Of a stretch of 45,001 nucleotides of DNA, positions 8,181 to 19,636 are shown piece after piece; within the stretch, counting starts at the first letter, position 1, and every line of letters starts with the position of its first letter. A program made the position numbers and the translations under genes. Location: assembly GCA_947306475.1 (NCBI GenBank), contig CAMZGS010000015.1:1-45001 (forward strand), written 5' to 3'. The notes beneath the pieces are model-generated. The model did not search any database and had not been told where the DNA came from. It saw only the letters and a program-made list of their open reading frames with translations. The DNA is from an uncultured Comamonas sp. Lineage in GTDB: Bacteria > Pseudomonadota > Gammaproteobacteria > Burkholderiales > Burkholderiaceae_C.

Positions 8181-8241
8181 TGCTATACTGCCCGAAAGTG
8201 ATGCACAAGCTTTCAATTTCAAGCGCACAGCATGGCTGTGC
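8181..8241 (+). promoter_or_regulatory. Putative extended -10 promoter and palindrome ahead of the efflux operon
   Basis: TGCTATACT (8181-8189) is a good extended -10 with no strong -35. About 35 bases downstream GCACAGC-ATG-GCTGTGC (8225-8241) is a perfect 7-base inverted repeat in the expected 5' leader; it could be an operator or a small hairpin. The efflux gene starts at 8276. Confidence 0.4.
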
Positions 8242-8275
8242 CCCCAACCTGCCTTCGGGCACAAGTGGCAGGGGG

Positions 8276-9730
8276 ATGCTTTGCCTCCGACGCGCCCTGA
8301 CCGGGGGGCTGGCGCTGCTGCTGGCCGGCTGCGTTTCCCTGGCCCCGGAATACGAGCGCCCCCACACGCCCCTGCCCGCGCAGTTCACCGACCAGGCAGC
8401 TGCGTCGGCACCCGAGGATGCCGGCAAGGCCACCCTCCCTGCCAGCCGACCGGCCTGGCGCGAATACTTCACCCACCCCGAGCTGCAAGCGCTCATCGAG
8501 CAGGCGCTGGCGCGCAACCGCGATCTGCAGGCCGCCATGCTGCGCGTGGAGCAGGCACGGGCCGCGTACGGCCTGGCGCGGGCCGAGCGTGCGCCCAGCG
8601 TTGGCATCGGCCTGGAGGCGCAGCGCGCACGCGTGCCGGGGGATCTCAACCTGACGGGCGAGCCGCTCGTCTCCAGCCAGTACCAGCTGGGCGTGGGCCT
8701 GAGCAGCTGGGAGCTGGATCTGTGGGGCCGCGTGCGCAGCCTCAGCGATGCCGCCCGGCACAGTTACTGGGCCAGCGTGGAAGGGCAGCGTGCCGCCACC
8801 CTGCTGCTGGTGGCCCAGGTGGCCGAAGGCTGGCTGACGGTGCGCGAGCTGGACCGCCGCATCCACCTGGCCCAGCAGGCACTGGCCACCCGCACCGAGG
8901 CCCGGCGCGTGTTCACCCGCCGCGTGGAGGTTGGCTCCTCATCGCGGCTGGATCTGGTGCAGGTGGAGCTGCTGTGGCAGCAGGCCAGCACGCTGGTGGC
9001 GCAGCTGCAGCTGCAGCGCAGCACCCAGATGCAGGCGCTGGCCGTGCTGGTGGGCGACCCCGGCCTGCGGCTGGAGCCCCAGACCGAATCGCTCCTTGCC
9101 CTGGCTCCGTTGCAGCCTCTGGCACCGGGCCTGCCTTCGCAACTGCTGGAAAACCGCCCCGACATCCTGGCGGCCGAGCACGCACTGCAGGCGGCCAATG
9201 CCCGCATCGGCGCGGCACGTGCCATGTACTTTCCGCGCATTGCGCTGACCAGCAGCGTCGGCACCGCCAGTGCCGAGCTGGACGGTCTGTTTGCCTCCGG
9301 CAGCCGCGCCTGGACGTTTGCGCCCGGCATAGCGCTGCCGATTTTTGACGGCGGGCGCCGCCGCGCCAATCTGGAGCTCAGCCAGGTGCAGCGCGCGCAG
9401 GCGCTGAACCAGTACCAGCAGACCATTGAAGCCGCCTTCCGCGACGTGGCCAACGCCCTGGCCGCCAACCAGTGGCTGGACGAACAACTGCACACCCTGC
9501 GCGCCACGCAGGACACGCTGACGGAGCGTGCGCGCCTGGCCCAGCGGCGCTTTGATGCCGGGGCCACGCGCTACTTTGAAGTGCTGGACGCCGAGCGCGA
9601 CCTGCTCACCGCACAGCAGCAGGTGGTGCAGGCCGAGCACGCCCTGCTCAGCGCCCGCCTGCAACTGTATGCCGCACTGGGTGGCGCTGCCCCTGAACGG
9701 CCAACGGCCCAGGCCCCGCACCAGCCCTAG
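8276..9730 (+). CDS. Outer-membrane efflux lipoprotein, NodT/OprM type
   Basis: A 484-residue outer-membrane factor (TolC-like channel). A lipoprotein signal with lipobox LLLAGC puts the lipidated cysteine at residue 19, followed by VSLAPEYERP as in NodT/OprM proteins. Two OEP repeats follow; the second contains QLLENRPDILAAEHALQAAN and FPRIALTSSVG. The ATG at 8276 has GGCAGGGGG in front and places the lipobox correctly; the open frame extends far upstream only as an antisense shadow of uvrB. It is the first gene of a four-gene operon (10 bases to the adaptor gene) and supplies the exit duct. Confidence 0.92.
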   Translation: MLCLRRALTGGLALLLAGCVSLAPEYERPHTPLPAQFTDQAAASAPEDAGKATLPASRPAWREYFTHPELQALIEQALARNRDLQAAMLRVEQARAAYGLARAERAPSVGIGLEAQRARVPGDLNLTGEPLVSSQYQLGVGLSSWELDLWGRVRSLSDAARHSYWASVEGQRAATLLLVAQVAEGWLTVRELDRRIHLAQQALATRTEARRVFTRRVEVGSSSRLDLVQVELLWQQASTLVAQLQLQRSTQMQALAVLVGDPGLRLEPQTESLLALAPLQPLAPGLPSQLLENRPDILAAEHALQAANARIGAARAMYFPRIALTSSVGTASAELDGLFASGSRAWTFAPGIALPIFDGGRRRANLELSQVQRAQALNQYQQTIEAAFRDVANALAANQWLDEQLHTLRATQDTLTERARLAQRRFDAGATRYFEVLDAERDLLTAQQQVVQAEHALLSARLQLYAALGGAAPERPTAQAPHQP

Positions 9731-9740
9731 GAACCACGCT

Positions 9741-10814
9741 ATGCAAACCACCTTGAAGAAGAAATGGATGGGCCCGGCTGCGCTTGTCGTCCTTGCCGCA
9801 GCCGCTTACTGGCTCTGGAACGCCAATCGCACGCCACAGCTGGGCGAAGGCTTTGTGCAAGGCAACGGACGCATCGAAGCCACGGAGGTGGACATCGCCA
9901 CCAAACTGCCCGGCCGCCTGGCCGAGGTACTGGTGGCAGAGGGCGATTTTGTCCAGGCCGGCACCGTTCTGGCGCGCATGGACGCTGCCTCGCTGCAAGC
10001 CCAGCTCAGCGAGGCCCAGGCCCGCCACGCCCAGGCACAGCACGGCGTGGCCAGCGCGCACGCACAAGTGGCCCTGCGCGAAAGCGACCTGCGTGCCGCC
10101 CAGGCACAAGTGGCCCTGCGCGAAAGCGAGCTGGATGCCGCCCAGCGGCGCCTGGCGCGCTCCACCGAGCTGGCACGCGATGGTGCCTCTTCCCAGCAGG
10201 AGCTGGACGACGACCGCGCTCGCGAGCGCAGTGCCCGCGCGGCCCTGACCGCTGCGCAGGCCCAGGTCGATGCGGCACGCGCCGCCGTGCAGGCTGCGCG
10301 CGCCCAGGTCACCGGCGCTGACGCCCAGGTGCAGGCCGCACAGGCCAGCGTGCAGCGCCTGGAGGTCGAACTCCAGGATGCCACCCTCACCGCACCGCGC
10401 GACGGGCGGGTGCAGTTTCGCATCGCAGCGGCCGGCGAAGTCCTGGCCGCCGGGGGACGGGTGCTGAATCTGGTCGATCTGTCCGATGTGTACATGACGT
10501 TCTTCCTGCCCGAGACCGTGGCAGGGCGCGTGGCCATCGGCAGCGAGGCGCGCATCGTGCTCGATGCCGCGCCCCAGCTGGTCATTCCGGCAACAATCAG
10601 CTTTGTCTCGGCCACGGCGCAGTTCACCCCAAAGACGGTGGAGACGGCCAGCGAGCGCCAGAAGCTCATGTTCCGCGTGCGTGCGCAGATCGACCGCGAC
10701 CTGCTCGCCAGGCACCTGCAACAGGTCAAGACGGGCCTGCCCGGTGTGGCCTGGGTCAAGCTGGACGCTCAGGCCGCCTGGCCTGAACAGCTGCAAGTCA
10801 AGCTGCCGCAATAG
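9741..10814 (+). CDS. HlyD-family periplasmic adaptor (YhiI-like)
   Basis: A 357-residue membrane-fusion protein linking the inner-membrane ABC transporter to the outer-membrane factor. An N-terminal membrane anchor ([16 protein letters not shown], about residues 11-26) is followed by the biotinyl-lipoyl half [20 protein letters not shown], a long coiled-coil hairpin rich in AQA/RAA heptads (about 85-205), the second lipoyl half [18 protein letters not shown], and a beta-barrel. A 42-base in-frame tandem duplication (10062-10145) lengthens the coiled coil by 14 residues. The start at 9741 is an ATG just after the previous stop; five bases separate it from the ABC gene. Confidence 0.92.
   Translation: MQTTLKKKWMGPAALVVLAAAAYWLWNANRTPQLGEGFVQGNGRIEATEVDIATKLPGRLAEVLVAEGDFVQAGTVLARMDAASLQAQLSEAQARHAQAQHGVASAHAQVALRESDLRAAQAQVALRESELDAAQRRLARSTELARDGASSQQELDDDRARERSARAALTAAQAQVDAARAAVQAARAQVTGADAQVQAAQASVQRLEVELQDATLTAPRDGRVQFRIAAAGEVLAAGGRVLNLVDLSDVYMTFFLPETVAGRVAIGSEARIVLDAAPQLVIPATISFVSATAQFTPKTVETASERQKLMFRVRAQIDRDLLARHLQQVKTGLPGVAWVKLDAQAAWPEQLQVKLPQ
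10062..10145 (+). repeat. 42-bp tandem duplication inside the adaptor gene
   Basis: Units at 10062-10103 and 10104-10145 differ at only a few bases and encode [14 protein letters not shown] and [14 protein letters not shown] (register shifted by one residue). Each unit is 14 residues, exactly two heptads of the coiled coil. Confidence 0.9.
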
Positions 10815-10819
10815 ACGCC

Positions 10820-13561
10820 ATGGACGCACCGGTAGCTCGCCTTAGCGACGTGGCCCTGCGCTATGGCAATGTGCAGGCACTGGCCGGCATCACGCTGGAC
10901 ATTCCCAGCGGCTGCATGGTGGGGCTGATCGGCCCCGACGGGGTGGGCAAATCCAGCCTGATGGCCCTGGTGGCCGGCGCGCGCGTGATCCAGCAGGGCC
11001 GCATCGACGTGCTGGGCGGCAACATCGCCGAGCGCCGCCACCGCAATGCCATCCAGCCACGCGTGGCCTACATGCCCCAGGGGCTGGGCAAGAACCTGTA
11101 TCCCACGCTCTCGGTCGAGGAGAACCTGCAATTCTTTGCCCGCCTGTTCGGCCACGGCAGCGCCGAGCGGCGCCGGCGCATCGACGAGCTGACGCAGGCC
11201 ACCGGCCTGTACCCCTTCCTCTCACGCCCGGCAGGCAAGCTCTCCGGCGGCATGAAGCAAAAGCTCGGCCTGTGCTGCGCCCTCATCCACGACCCCGACC
11301 TGCTGATCCTGGACGAACCGACCACGGGCGTGGACCCGCTGGCGCGCGCGCAGTTCTGGGAGCTGATCGCGCGCATACGCGGCCAGCGCCCCGGCATGAG
11401 CGTGCTGGTGGCCACGGCCTACATGGACGAAGCGCAGCGTTTTGACTGGCTGGTGGCCATGGACGCCGGCCAGGTGCTGGCCACCGGCACGCCGGCGCAG
11501 CTGCTGGCGCGCACGGCCACCGCCTCGCTGGAGGAAGCCTTCATTGCATTGTTGCCCGAGGAAAAAAAGCGCGGCCACGTGCCCGTGGTGATTCCGCCGC
11601 TGCACGTGGCCGATGACGACATCGCCATCGAAGCGCACAACCTGACCATGCGCTTTGGCGCTTTCACCGCCGTCGATCGCGTCAACTTCCGGATTCGCCG
11701 TGGGGAAATCTTTGGCTTTCTCGGCTCCAACGGCTGCGGCAAGTCCACTACCATGAAGATGCTCACCGGCCTGCTCGATGCCACCGAAGGCCAGGCCAGG
11801 CTCTTTGGCAAGGTGGTGGATGCGCGCGACATGGCCACGCGCCAGCGGGTGGGATACATGTCGCAATCCTTCTCGCTGTACAGCGAGCTGACGGTGCAGC
11901 AGAACCTGGTGCTGCACGCCCAGCTGTTTCACGTGCCGCCCGAGCAACTGCCGGCGCGCGTGCAGGAGATGATCGAGCGCTTTGACCTGGACAGCGTGCG
12001 GCACAGCCTGCCCGGCGCCCTCCCCCTGGGCGTGCGCCAGCGCCTGTCGCTGGCCGTGGCCATGGTGCACCGGCCCGAACTGCTGATCCTGGATGAGCCC
12101 ACCTCGGGCGTGGACCCGGTGGCACGCGACAACTTCTGGCGCCTGCTGGTGGAGCTGTCGCGCCGCGACAAGGTCACGATCTTCATCTCCACCCACTTCA
12201 TGAACGAGGCCGAGCGCTGCGACCGCATGTCCATGATGCATGCCGGCAAGGTGCTCGACAGCGACACCCCCGCAGCGCTCATGCGCAAACGCGGCGCAGC
12301 CACCCTGGAAGAAGCCTTCATCGGCTACCTGGTGGAAGCCAGTGGCGAGGCGCCTGCCTCTGCTCCCGCTCAGCAGACTGCCGCCATGGCCTCCAGCCTG
12401 CCAGCCAGCGGCCACAGCGCGATGCAGCAGCACCACCGCCTCTTCAGCATGCAGCGCATGTTCAGCTACTTCTGGCGCGAGGCGCTGGAGCTGCAGCGCG
12501 ACAAGGTGCGTGCCACCCTGGCGCTGCTGGGCTCCATGCTTTTGATGCTGGTCATCGGCTACGGCATCAACATGGACGTGCAGGACATGCGCTACGCCAT
12601 TCTCGACCGCGACCAGAGCGGCCTGTCGCAAAGCTATGCCCTCAACCTGGCCGGCTCCCCCTACTTCATCGAACGGCCTCCGATTGCCGACGAAGCCGAC
12701 ATGGACCGGCGCATGCGCAGCGGCGAGCTGACGCTGGCCATAGAAATCCCCTCCGGCTTTACCCGCGACGTGCTGCGCGGCCACCAGGCGCAGATTGGCG
12801 CCTGGGTGGATGGCGCCATGCCCACGCGCGCCGAAACCGTGCTGGGTTACGTGCAGGGCATGCACCAGCAGTGGCTGGCCGAACAACTGGCGGCGCGCGG
12901 CCTGACCCTGGCCCAGCCCGCCGGCATCCAGATACGCTACCGCTACAACCCCGACGTCAAGAGCCTGCCGGCCATGGTGCCGGCGGTGATTGCGCTGCTG
13001 CTGCTCATGCTGCCGGCCATGCTCACCGCGCTGGCCGTGGTGCGTGAAAAGGAGCTGGGCTCCATCCTCAACCTCTACACCACCCCCGTCACGCGCACCG
13101 AATTCCTGCTGGGCAAGCAGCTGCCCTACGTGCTGCTGGCCCTGCTCAACTTCCTGCTGATGTGCGGCATTGCGCTGCTGGTGTTTCAGGTTCCCATCAA
13201 GGGCAGCTTCTGGGGGCTGCTGCTGGCCTCCACGGTGTACGCCTTCATCGCCACGGGCATGGGCGTGCTGGCCTCTGCCCTCACCCGCAGCCAGATTGCC
13301 GCCCTGTTCCTGGCCATGATCTCCACCCTGGTGCCTGCGGTGCAGTTTGCCGGGCTGCTGCACCCGGTCAGCTCGCTGGAAGGCCTGGGGCGCATCGTGG
13401 GCGAAATCTACCCGGCCACCCACATGCTGATCATCAACCGGGGCATCTTCGGCAAGGCGCTGAACCTGTCGGAGCTGATGAACGCCTTCATCCCCCTGCT
13501 GGCGGCAGTGCCCGTCGTCATGGGTGCCGCCATCCTGCTGCTCAAGAAACAGGAGCGATGA
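10820..13561 (+). CDS. Fused ABC transporter, two ATPase domains plus ABC-2 permease (RbbA/YhiH-like)
   Basis: A 913-residue polypeptide with two nucleotide-binding domains and one ABC-2 permease. NBD1 (about 1-235) has Walker [10 protein letters not shown], signature [11 protein letters not shown] and Walker [17 protein letters not shown]2 (about 270-505) has [10 protein letters not shown] and [13 protein letters not shown], but its signature is altered to [11 protein letters not shown]. From about 565 a permease begins with a membrane helix, a large periplasmic loop and about five more helices near the C-terminus. This order is that of E. coli RbbA (YhiH), encoded with yhiI and yhhJ. It should drive export with the following permease as partner. 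The substrate is unknown. Confidence 0.92.
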   Translation: MDAPVARLSDVALRYGNVQALAGITLDIPSGCMVGLIGPDGVGKSSLMALVAGARVIQQGRIDVLGGNIAERRHRNAIQPRVAYMPQGLGKNLYPTLSVEENLQFFARLFGHGSAERRRRIDELTQATGLYPFLSRPAGKLSGGMKQKLGLCCALIHDPDLLILDEPTTGVDPLARAQFWELIARIRGQRPGMSVLVATAYMDEAQRFDWLVAMDAGQVLATGTPAQLLARTATASLEEAFIALLPEEKKRGHVPVVIPPLHVADDDIAIEAHNLTMRFGAFTAVDRVNFRIRRGEIFGFLGSNGCGKSTTMKMLTGLLDATEGQARLFGKVVDARDMATRQRVGYMSQSFSLYSELTVQQNLVLHAQLFHVPPEQLPARVQEMIERFDLDSVRHSLPGALPLGVRQRLSLAVAMVHRPELLILDEPTSGVDPVARDNFWRLLVELSRRDKVTIFISTHFMNEAERCDRMSMMHAGKVLDSDTPAALMRKRGAATLEEAFIGYLVEASGEAPASAPAQQTAAMASSLPASGHSAMQQHHRLFSMQRMFSYFWREALELQRDKVRATLALLGSMLLMLVIGYGINMDVQDMRYAILDRDQSGLSQSYALNLAGSPYFIERPPIADEADMDRRMRSGELTLAIEIPSGFTRDVLRGHQAQIGAWVDGAMPTRAETVLGYVQGMHQQWLAEQLAARGLTLAQPAGIQIRYRYNPDVKSLPAMVPAVIALLLLMLPAMLTALAVVREKELGSILNLYTTPVTRTEFLLGKQLPYVLLALLNFLLMCGIALLVFQVPIKGSFWGLLLASTVYAFIATGMGVLASALTRSQIAALFLAMISTLVPAVQFAGLLHPVSSLEGLGRIVGEIYPATHMLIINRGIFGKALNLSELMNAFIPLLAAVPVVMGAAILLLKKQER

Positions 13562-14691
13562 TGATGCGCCGCCACCTGCACAACATCTACCGCCTGGGCG
13601 TCAAGGAGCTGTGGAGCCTGTGGCGCGACCCGGTGATGCTGATCCTCATCCTCTACGTGTTCACGATCTCGGTGTACTCGGCCGCCACTGCCGTCCCGGA
13701 GACGCTGCACCTGGCCCCGATTGCCGTGGTGGATGAGGACCGTTCCCCGCTGTCCACCCGCATCGTCAGCGCCTTCTACCCGCCGCTGTTTGCCCCGGCC
13801 GAGCACATCACGCACCGGCAGATGGATGCCGGGCTGGACCAGGGCCGCTACACCTTCGTGCTCAACATCCCCCCCAACTTCCAGCGCGACGTGCTCAACG
13901 GACGCCGACCCGACGTGCAGCTGAACGTGGACGCCACGCGCATGAGCCAGGCCTTCTCCGGCAGCCAGTACGTGCAGCAGATCGTGCTGGGCGAGGTCAA
14001 CGAGTTCGTCCAGCGCCAGCGCAGCACGACGCAGCTGCCCGTGGAGCTGGCACTGCGCACACGCTTCAACCCGGCGCTGCAGCACAGCTGGTTTGGCTCG
14101 CTCACGCAGGTGATCAACGACGTGACGCTGCTGGCCATCATCCTCACCGGCGCAGCGCTGATCCGCGAGCGCGAGCACGGCACCATCGAACACCTGCTGG
14201 TCATGCCCGTCACCCCCACCGAAATCATGCTGGGCAAGGTCTGGTCCATGGGGCTGGTGGTGCTGCTGGCGGTGCTGCTGTCGCTGTGGACGGTCATCCA
14301 GGGCGCGCTGCACGTGCCCATTGCCGGCTCGGTGCCGCTGTTTCTGACCGGGGCAGCGCTCAATCTGTTTGCCACCACCTCGCTGGGCATCTACCTGGCG
14401 ACGCTGGCGCGCTCGATGCCGCAATTCGGCCTGCTGATCGTGCTGACCGTCATGCCCATGCAGCTGCTCTCGGGAGGCGCCACGCCGCGCGAGAGCATGC
14501 CCCAGCTGGTGCAGGACCTGATGCTGGCCGCGCCCACCACGCACTTTGTCGAGCTGGGCCAGGCCATCCTGTTTCGCGGCGCCGGACTGGATGTGGTGTG
14601 GAAGCCCTTCCTGTGGCTGGCGCTGATCGGCACCGCGCTGTTCGTGCTGGCACTGGTGCGCTTTAGAAAAACCATCGGGCAGATGGCCTGA
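13561..14691 (+). CDS. ABC-2 type permease (YhhJ-like)
   Basis: A 376-residue inner-membrane permease: one N-terminal helix, a periplasmic domain of about 140 residues, then about five helices (for example VTLLAIILTGAALIRERE and VLLAVLLSLWTVIQGAL). It pairs with the permease half of the upstream fused protein to make a full transporter. Three ATGs in a row (13558, 13561, 13564) overlap the upstream stop; GGAG at 13552-13555 suits 13561 or 13564 best, and I cannot separate these two. It is the last gene of the operon; no obvious terminator precedes the next gene. Confidence 0.9.
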   Translation: MMRRHLHNIYRLGVKELWSLWRDPVMLILILYVFTISVYSAATAVPETLHLAPIAVVDEDRSPLSTRIVSAFYPPLFAPAEHITHRQMDAGLDQGRYTFVLNIPPNFQRDVLNGRRPDVQLNVDATRMSQAFSGSQYVQQIVLGEVNEFVQRQRSTTQLPVELALRTRFNPALQHSWFGSLTQVINDVTLLAIILTGAALIREREHGTIEHLLVMPVTPTEIMLGKVWSMGLVVLLAVLLSLWTVIQGALHVPIAGSVPLFLTGAALNLFATTSLGIYLATLARSMPQFGLLIVLTVMPMQLLSGGATPRESMPQLVQDLMLAAPTTHFVELGQAILFRGAGLDVVWKPFLWLALIGTALFVLALVRFRKTIGQMA

Positions 14692-14798
14692 TGGCTGCCA
14701 GCGGAATTAAAATGGAGGGCTTTCCCCGCACGGCCACCCAACAGGCCGGCACCCGAGAGGGAAAGCGCGCTTTTTTTCTACTCTCAAGGACAAAAACC

Positions 14799-16001
14799 AT
14801 GTCTCTGTTCTCCGCTGTCGAAATGGCCCCCCGCGATCCGATCCTGGGCCTGAACGAGCAATACGCCGCCGACACCAACCCACAGAAAGTCAACCTGGGC
14901 GTGGGCGTGTACTTCGACGACAACGGCAAGCTGCCTCTGCTCAAGTGCGTGCAGGCCGCTGAAAAGGCCATGATGCAAGAGCCCAAGGCCCGTGGCTATC
15001 TGCCCATCGATGGTATTGCTGCCTACGACAGCGCCGTAAAGTCGCTGGTGTTCGGTGCCGACTCCGAAGTGGTGCAGTCCGGCCGCGTCGCCACCGTGCA
15101 AGCCATCGGCGGCACCGGCGGCCTGAAGATCGGTGCCGACTTCCTCAAGAAGATCAACCCCAATGCCAAGGTGCTGATCTCCAACCCCAGCTGGGAAAAC
15201 CACCGCGCCATCTTCCAGAACGCCGGCTTTGAAGTCGGCACCTACGCCTACTACGATGCAGCCACCCGCTCCATCGACTTCAACGGCATGCTGGCCGACC
15301 TGAACGCCGCTGCCCCCGGCACCATCATCGTGCTGCACGCCTGCTGCCACAACCCCACCGGCTACGACCTGACCGCCGGGCAGTGGGACCAGGTGATCGC
15401 CGCCGTGAAGGCCAAGGGCCTGGTCGCCTTCCTGGACATGGCCTACCAGGGCTTTGGCCACGGCATCGCCGAAGACGGCGCCGTGATCGGCAAGTTTGTG
15501 GACGCTGGTCTGAACATCTTCGTGTCCACCTCCTTCTCCAAGAGCTTCAGCCTGTACGGCGAGCGCGTGGGCGCCCTGTCGGTGGTGGCTTCGGACAAGG
15601 AAGAAGCTGCACGCGTGCTGTCGCAGCTGAAGATCGTGATCCGCACCAACTACTCCAACCCGCCCACCCACGGCGGTGCCGTGGTGGCTGCCGTGCTGAA
15701 CAACCCCGAGCTGCGCGCCCTGTGGGAAGAAGAGCTGGCCGGCATGCGCGTGCGCATCAAGGAAATGCGCCAGAAGCTGGTGGACGGCCTGAAGGCTGCT
15801 GGTGTGCAGCAGGACATGAGCTTCATCACCACCCAGATCGGCATGTTCTCGTACTCGGGCCTGTCCAAGGAACAGATGATCCGTCTGCGTTCCGAGTTTG
15901 GCGTGTACGGCACCGACACCGGCCGCATGTGCGTGGCTGCGCTGAACAGCAAGAACGTGGACTACGTCTGCCAGGCCATCGCCAAGGTGCTGCAAGGCTA
16001 A
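14799..16001 (+). CDS. Aspartate/aromatic amino acid aminotransferase (class I)
   Basis: A 400-residue PLP enzyme of the AspC/TyrB subgroup that moves amino groups between aspartate or aromatic amino acids and 2-oxoglutarate. Visible motifs are NLGVGVYFDDNGKLPLL, GGTGGLKIGADFL, SNPSWENHRAIF, HACCHNPTGYDL, the PLP lysine (about K248) in STSFSKSFSLYGERVGAL, and the carboxylate-binding arginine region near RMCVAALN. Substrate preference cannot be told from sequence alone. The start at 14799 has CAAGGA upstream and gives MSLFSAVEMAPRDPILGL, the family start. It has its own terminator. Confidence 0.93.
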   Translation: MSLFSAVEMAPRDPILGLNEQYAADTNPQKVNLGVGVYFDDNGKLPLLKCVQAAEKAMMQEPKARGYLPIDGIAAYDSAVKSLVFGADSEVVQSGRVATVQAIGGTGGLKIGADFLKKINPNAKVLISNPSWENHRAIFQNAGFEVGTYAYYDAATRSIDFNGMLADLNAAAPGTIIVLHACCHNPTGYDLTAGQWDQVIAAVKAKGLVAFLDMAYQGFGHGIAEDGAVIGKFVDAGLNIFVSTSFSKSFSLYGERVGALSVVASDKEEAARVLSQLKIVIRTNYSNPPTHGGAVVAAVLNNPELRALWEEELAGMRVRIKEMRQKLVDGLKAAGVQQDMSFITTQIGMFSYSGLSKEQMIRLRSEFGVYGTDTGRMCVAALNSKNVDYVCQAIAKVLQG

Positions 16002-16015
16002 GCTGCGGCAAGCCG

Positions 16016-16969
16016 TCAACCCAAGGGGGAACATGCCGGGCATGTTCCCTTTTTTTGGGCCTGGAACTCTCTATTGGCGCCACACCCGCACCGGAACTGC
16101 CCTTCCCACAGCACCGAGCGCATGCTGATTGATGCCATCTGAAAGCCTGCGTTGAAAAACCGGGGCACATCGCCGGGCAGCACTGCGCCAGCCGCGTAAA
16201 GCAGCGGCCAGAAGTGCTCCGGCGTGGGGTGGCTCAGCTCGGTGATGTCGCCCCACTGGACGAACTGCGTCAGCTGCTCCAGCTGCCCGCTGAGGATGAG
16301 GTTGGAGACGCGGTCGTCAAAGTGCAGCGCCCAGCGGTAGGTGGCATTGATGCCGGTGCCATAGCGGCGCGTCTGCAGGTTGTGCACGATGTTGCCGCTG
16401 GCAACGATGAGCACGCCCCGCTCGCGCAGGGCGGCCAGTTGCTGGCCCAGCGCCCAATGCTCCTGCATGCTGCGGGTGTAGTCCATGCTCAACTGCACCA
16501 CGGGTATGTCGGCCTGCGGGAACATGGGCTGCAGCACGCCCCAGGCGCCGTGGTCCAGGCCACGCGCCTCGTCCACCACCACGGCCGGGGTCTTTTGCTG
16601 GAGCTGCGCCTGCAGCCAGGCAGCCAGCTCCTGCGCGCTCTGGGGGGCGCCAGGAACGGGGTATTGCACCTGGTACAGCTCTGGCTCGAAGCCCGAAAAA
16701 TCGTGCACCGTGGGCGGCTGGGCTGCGCCGGTCAGGCTCCAGAACGAGCGCGTGAGCCAGTGTGCCGAGATGCACAGGATCAGCTGCGGACGGCCATGGC
16801 GCTGCAGCAGCTCCTGACCCAGATCACGCCAGGTCAGGTGCCAGACATTGCGCTCGATCACGTTGGTGGGGCTGCCATGTCCCACAAACAGCACCGGCCA
16901 GCGCGCCGACGGTTGCAGGCTGGGCAGCGCCCGGGCCAGAGCGGTGGGGTCGATGGTGGACGCGGTCAT
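16016..16969 (-). CDS. 4,5-DOPA dioxygenase-like extradiol enzyme (YgiD/LigB family)
   Basis: A 317-residue member of the LigB-type extradiol dioxygenase superfamily, close to E. coli YgiD, which ring-opens DOPA in vitro. Metal-ligand histidines are seen in LFVGHGSPTN (near residue 31), CISAHWLTRS and ASGNIVHNLQ. The physiological substrate is uncertain. The protein is longer than I expect for YgiD; its last dozen residues (KKGTCPACSPLG) are encoded by the terminator of the convergent aminotransferase gene, so an ancestral stop may have been lost. GGAG precedes the ATG. It lies 13 bases from the ygiQ stop, in the same direction. Confidence 0.88.
   Translation of the reverse strand: MTASTIDPTALARALPSLQPSARWPVLFVGHGSPTNVIERNVWHLTWRDLGQELLQRHGRPQLILCISAHWLTRSFWSLTGAAQPPTVHDFSGFEPELYQVQYPVPGAPQSAQELAAWLQAQLQQKTPAVVVDEARGLDHGAWGVLQPMFPQADIPVVQLSMDYTRSMQEHWALGQQLAALRERGVLIVASGNIVHNLQTRRYGTGINATYRWALHFDDRVSNLILSGQLEQLTQFVQWGDITELSHPTPEHFWPLLYAAGAVLPGDVPRFFNAGFQMASISMRSVLWEGQFRCGCGANREFQAQKKGTCPACSPLG
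16027..16056 (+). terminator. Rho-independent terminator of the aminotransferase gene
   Basis: A 9-base stem GGGAACATG / CATGTTCCC with a five-base loop is followed by TTTTTTT, 26 bases after the aminotransferase stop. It overlaps the 3' end of the convergent dioxygenase gene. Confidence 0.9.
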
Positions 16970-16982
16970 GCTTTCCTACTCC

Positions 16983-19508
<2,526 letters not shown>

Positions 19509-19636
19509 GGAAACCGGTATGGGGAAAAAGCAAGGCAGAGAGCCTGACCGCCGGGCGGTCAAAGGGCGACAAGTGTAAGTGTTGGCCCCAGGTTACGGGT
19601 GTGTAGGGGTGTAGCAGCGCCGTGGCGCAAGCGCGC

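Noticed and set aside
8225..8241. LexA box in the uvrB/efflux divergent region
   Set aside because: The palindrome reads ACAG...CTGT, the inverse of the CTGT-N8-ACAG consensus, with only a short spacer; no other LexA-like site was seen.
6251..8275. Long N-terminal extension of the outer-membrane factor frame across uvrB
   Set aside because: The extension is antisense to uvrB and would place the lipoprotein signal in the middle of a protein; a ribosome site and the lipobox fix the start at 8276.
11222..13423. A 733-codon frame antisense to the fused ABC gene
   Set aside because: His/Gln/Gly-rich shadow with no motif; the plus frame contains both ATPase domains and the permease.
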